This document shows, piece by piece, positions 62,507-64,000 of a stretch of 64,000 bases of DNA; positions within the stretch are counted from its first letter, which is position 1, and every line of letters begins with the position of its first letter. The translations under genes and the position numbers were made by a program. The notes under the pieces are model-generated. The model made no database searches. It was given only the letters and a program-made list of their open reading frames with translations, and was not told the origin of the DNA. The DNA is from Cerioporus squamosus. Taxonomy: Eukaryota > Basidiomycota > Agaricomycetes > Polyporales > Polyporaceae. The DNA is taken from positions 62,001 to 126,000 of the forward strand of contig JABYQS010000104.1 in assembly GCA_022592435.1 (NCBI GenBank). Direction: 5' to 3'.

Positions 62507-63858
62507 CGTGCTGGGGCGTGTGCGTGGGTGTACGGAGGGGCGAGAAGGTGGGGGGAAATGGGAGAGGGTTGATGTTGGGCGAGGCTATAAGGAAACTCGA
62601 GACGCTTCAAAGTCCGCTTGGAGAGCGCTGCATGTAAGCACCTGCTCACGCCAGCTGGCCAAAGCGACCACCACAGCCTGCGCACGGACCTCCCTTCCTC
62701 CCATGACGTCCCCATCTACTTTGTCTTCTCTCTCTTCCCTCCCATGCCAGTTTGTACAATATTCGGACCCTGTGACAAGCCTCGGGGGCCCGTATGAATC
62801 CGCGCGCGAAGGGCGGTGGACTGTACTAGGGTTAGGGTTCACGAGTATCCTGCGCCGTCTTGCCAACGGTGGCCACGCTCCCTACTCGCCCCCATTGTGC
62901 TTAGACACGGCCCAAGATCAATGGGACAATGGCCTCTTGGTTTGAGTCATTTGCGCCTAGCCTAAGGCTCATATACATATGCGCTGCCGCATCCGAGTCG
63001 TCAAGTTGGTAACGTCACCGCCCTCCCGCTGCGAACGCGCGTTGGTCGACTCACTTACATGAATTACTTATGTTCCGGCAGGATAAGCATCATGCGTGTC
63101 TCCTCCGCCGCTATAACCACAGGCGAGGGCCTTCGTGCCAAATTCACCACGGTTTGGTGTCAAGAAGAATCACCACGAACCTCCCTCTCAGACCGAAAGT
63201 ATGTAACCGCAGATTCACGCCTCATCTGCGTTCCACATCGTGTTGGATTACTCGGTCATGTTGTGTCAAATCCCCGGGTTGGCCGCTTGTCGCGTGAGCA
63301 TCTTTGCCCCGGTCTCGATTGAGACGCACGGAATATCGCAATCGAGACCATGGGCAAGGATGCCCACGCGACAGGATTTCCTTGAACTCGTACTCTTCCA
63401 TCGGGTGCGCTTCTCTACCGACGTCGATCCGCGGGGTTGTTGAGCCGCAGAATTCACCGGTCTTCATCCGTCCGCCCGCCGGATTATTGGCCGCACACAG
63501 CACCGCACTTCCGAACTACGACGGCTCGGGGGTGCGGCGCAGGTCCCACACTGAAGCCAGTCCAGTTTGTAATCCAACTGTCGGGCTGGTCTATTTTACA
63601 ATCCACAGTCCTCGCTTGCCAGGCCAGACTCGAACGGCCCCCACCTCCCGGCCATCCATGCTCCACCTACCGCTTTATTTGGCAATGTGCGCGGTCGGAA
63701 GGAGGTCTTCGTTCGAGGAGTCTTCCGTACCTCAGGAAGGCAATGAGAGTGGACCTCGCTCATATAAGAGGGCGTCGAGTTCGACACGGAGGTCCATCAT
63801 TCGTCTCACACACCACACACACACACTGAACCCGCACACACCTGCTAAACACTTGACC
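62507..63858. other. Intergenic stretch between divergent genes
   Basis: 1.35 kb without a supported gene. It holds a telomere-like TAGGGTTAGGGTT at 62827-62839, an 11-bp inverted repeat (GGTCTCGATTG 63311-63321, CAATCGAGACC 63339-63349) and a CA-rich run near 63805-63825. A TATA-like CATATAAGAG near 63760 lies about 100 bp before the next start. Confidence 0.5.
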
Positions 63859-64000
63859 ATGTCCGATATGGATATCAACTACGTCGCTGTCTGCTACTGC
63901 TCGCTGTGCGACCAGTACTTCGACGACATCGAGGCGCGGGCGGCCCATGTCCAATTCGCGACGAACCACCCCAAGTGCGAGAAGTGCAACACTCGCTTTG
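63859..64000 (+). CDS. C2H2-type zinc finger protein, 3' end outside window
   Basis: The ATG at 63859 in context GACCATGTCC follows a TATA-like box by about 100 bp. The visible 47 residues read MSDMDINYVAVCYCSLCDQY, then FDDIEARAAHV, then NHPKCEKCNTRF. CSLC with a downstream His, then HPKCEKC, fits the tandem, loosely spaced C2H2 repeats of basidiomycete zinc finger proteins. DNA or protein binding cannot be told. Confidence 0.6.
   Translation, partial: MSDMDINYVAVCYCSLCDQYFDDIEARAAHVQFATNHPKCEKCNTRF

Overview
The window looks like nuclear DNA of an agaricomycete (mushroom-forming basidiomycete), possibly a polypore. The signs are GC-rich genes split by many 45-70 nt introns with GTRNGT donors and CTNAC-like branch sites, tight divergent gene pairs, and basidiomycete-typical families (DUF6533 membrane protein, But2-C-like protein, CBM19-like secreted protein, OTT_1508-like deaminase, multigene P450s, UstYa-like protein). 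No rRNA, tRNA, CRISPR or bacterial-type operon was found.

Layout. 0-25.4 kb is a dense housekeeping block: listerin LTN1 (minus, 3' end beyond the window), a small uncharacterised gene, a C3H1/coiled-coil protein (plus), ribosomal protein eL42 (minus), the NatA subunit NAA15 (minus) divergent from cohesin regulator PDS5 (plus), the CDK9-type kinase BUR1 (minus) and a sphingolipid delta-4 desaturase (minus). 25.9-28.8 kb holds a SUZ12-like Polycomb (PRC2) subunit. 29.9-34.7 kb carries a DUF6533 protein, primase subunit PRI1 and an MTH1-type Nudix hydrolase. 34.9-50.7 kb carries P450 copy A, an SREBP (Sre1-like) membrane-tethered regulator, an Ysc84/Lsb3-type SYLF-SH3 protein, D-amino-acid oxidase, a CBM19-like secreted protein and eS26. 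51-60 kb is an accessory, transposon-hit region: a decaying But2-C-like gene, a UstYa-like gene, P450 copy B broken by a solo LTR, an OTT_1508-like deaminase pseudogene broken by a hAT-like element, and a tandem duplication. 60.7-62.5 kb encodes a tandem PARP-type zinc-finger protein, and a C2H2 protein begins at the right edge.

The most striking observation is in the SUZ12-like protein. An internal stretch (26823-26900) reads almost exactly like the histone H3 N-terminal tail from Q5 to P30, keeping the equivalents of K9, K14, K18, K23 and K27. The protein's N-terminus also carries three further ARKT motifs. A PRC2 core subunit that carries its own substrate-like tail would be a built-in histone mimic. 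I infer possible self-methylation or allosteric control of the complex.

Other themes are very small exons (ATG-only, stop-only, 6, 9, 10 and 14 nt), two unusually long introns, and recurrent single-base frame breaks in otherwise well-conserved genes. The frame breaks may reflect assembly errors and should be checked before calling pseudogenes.
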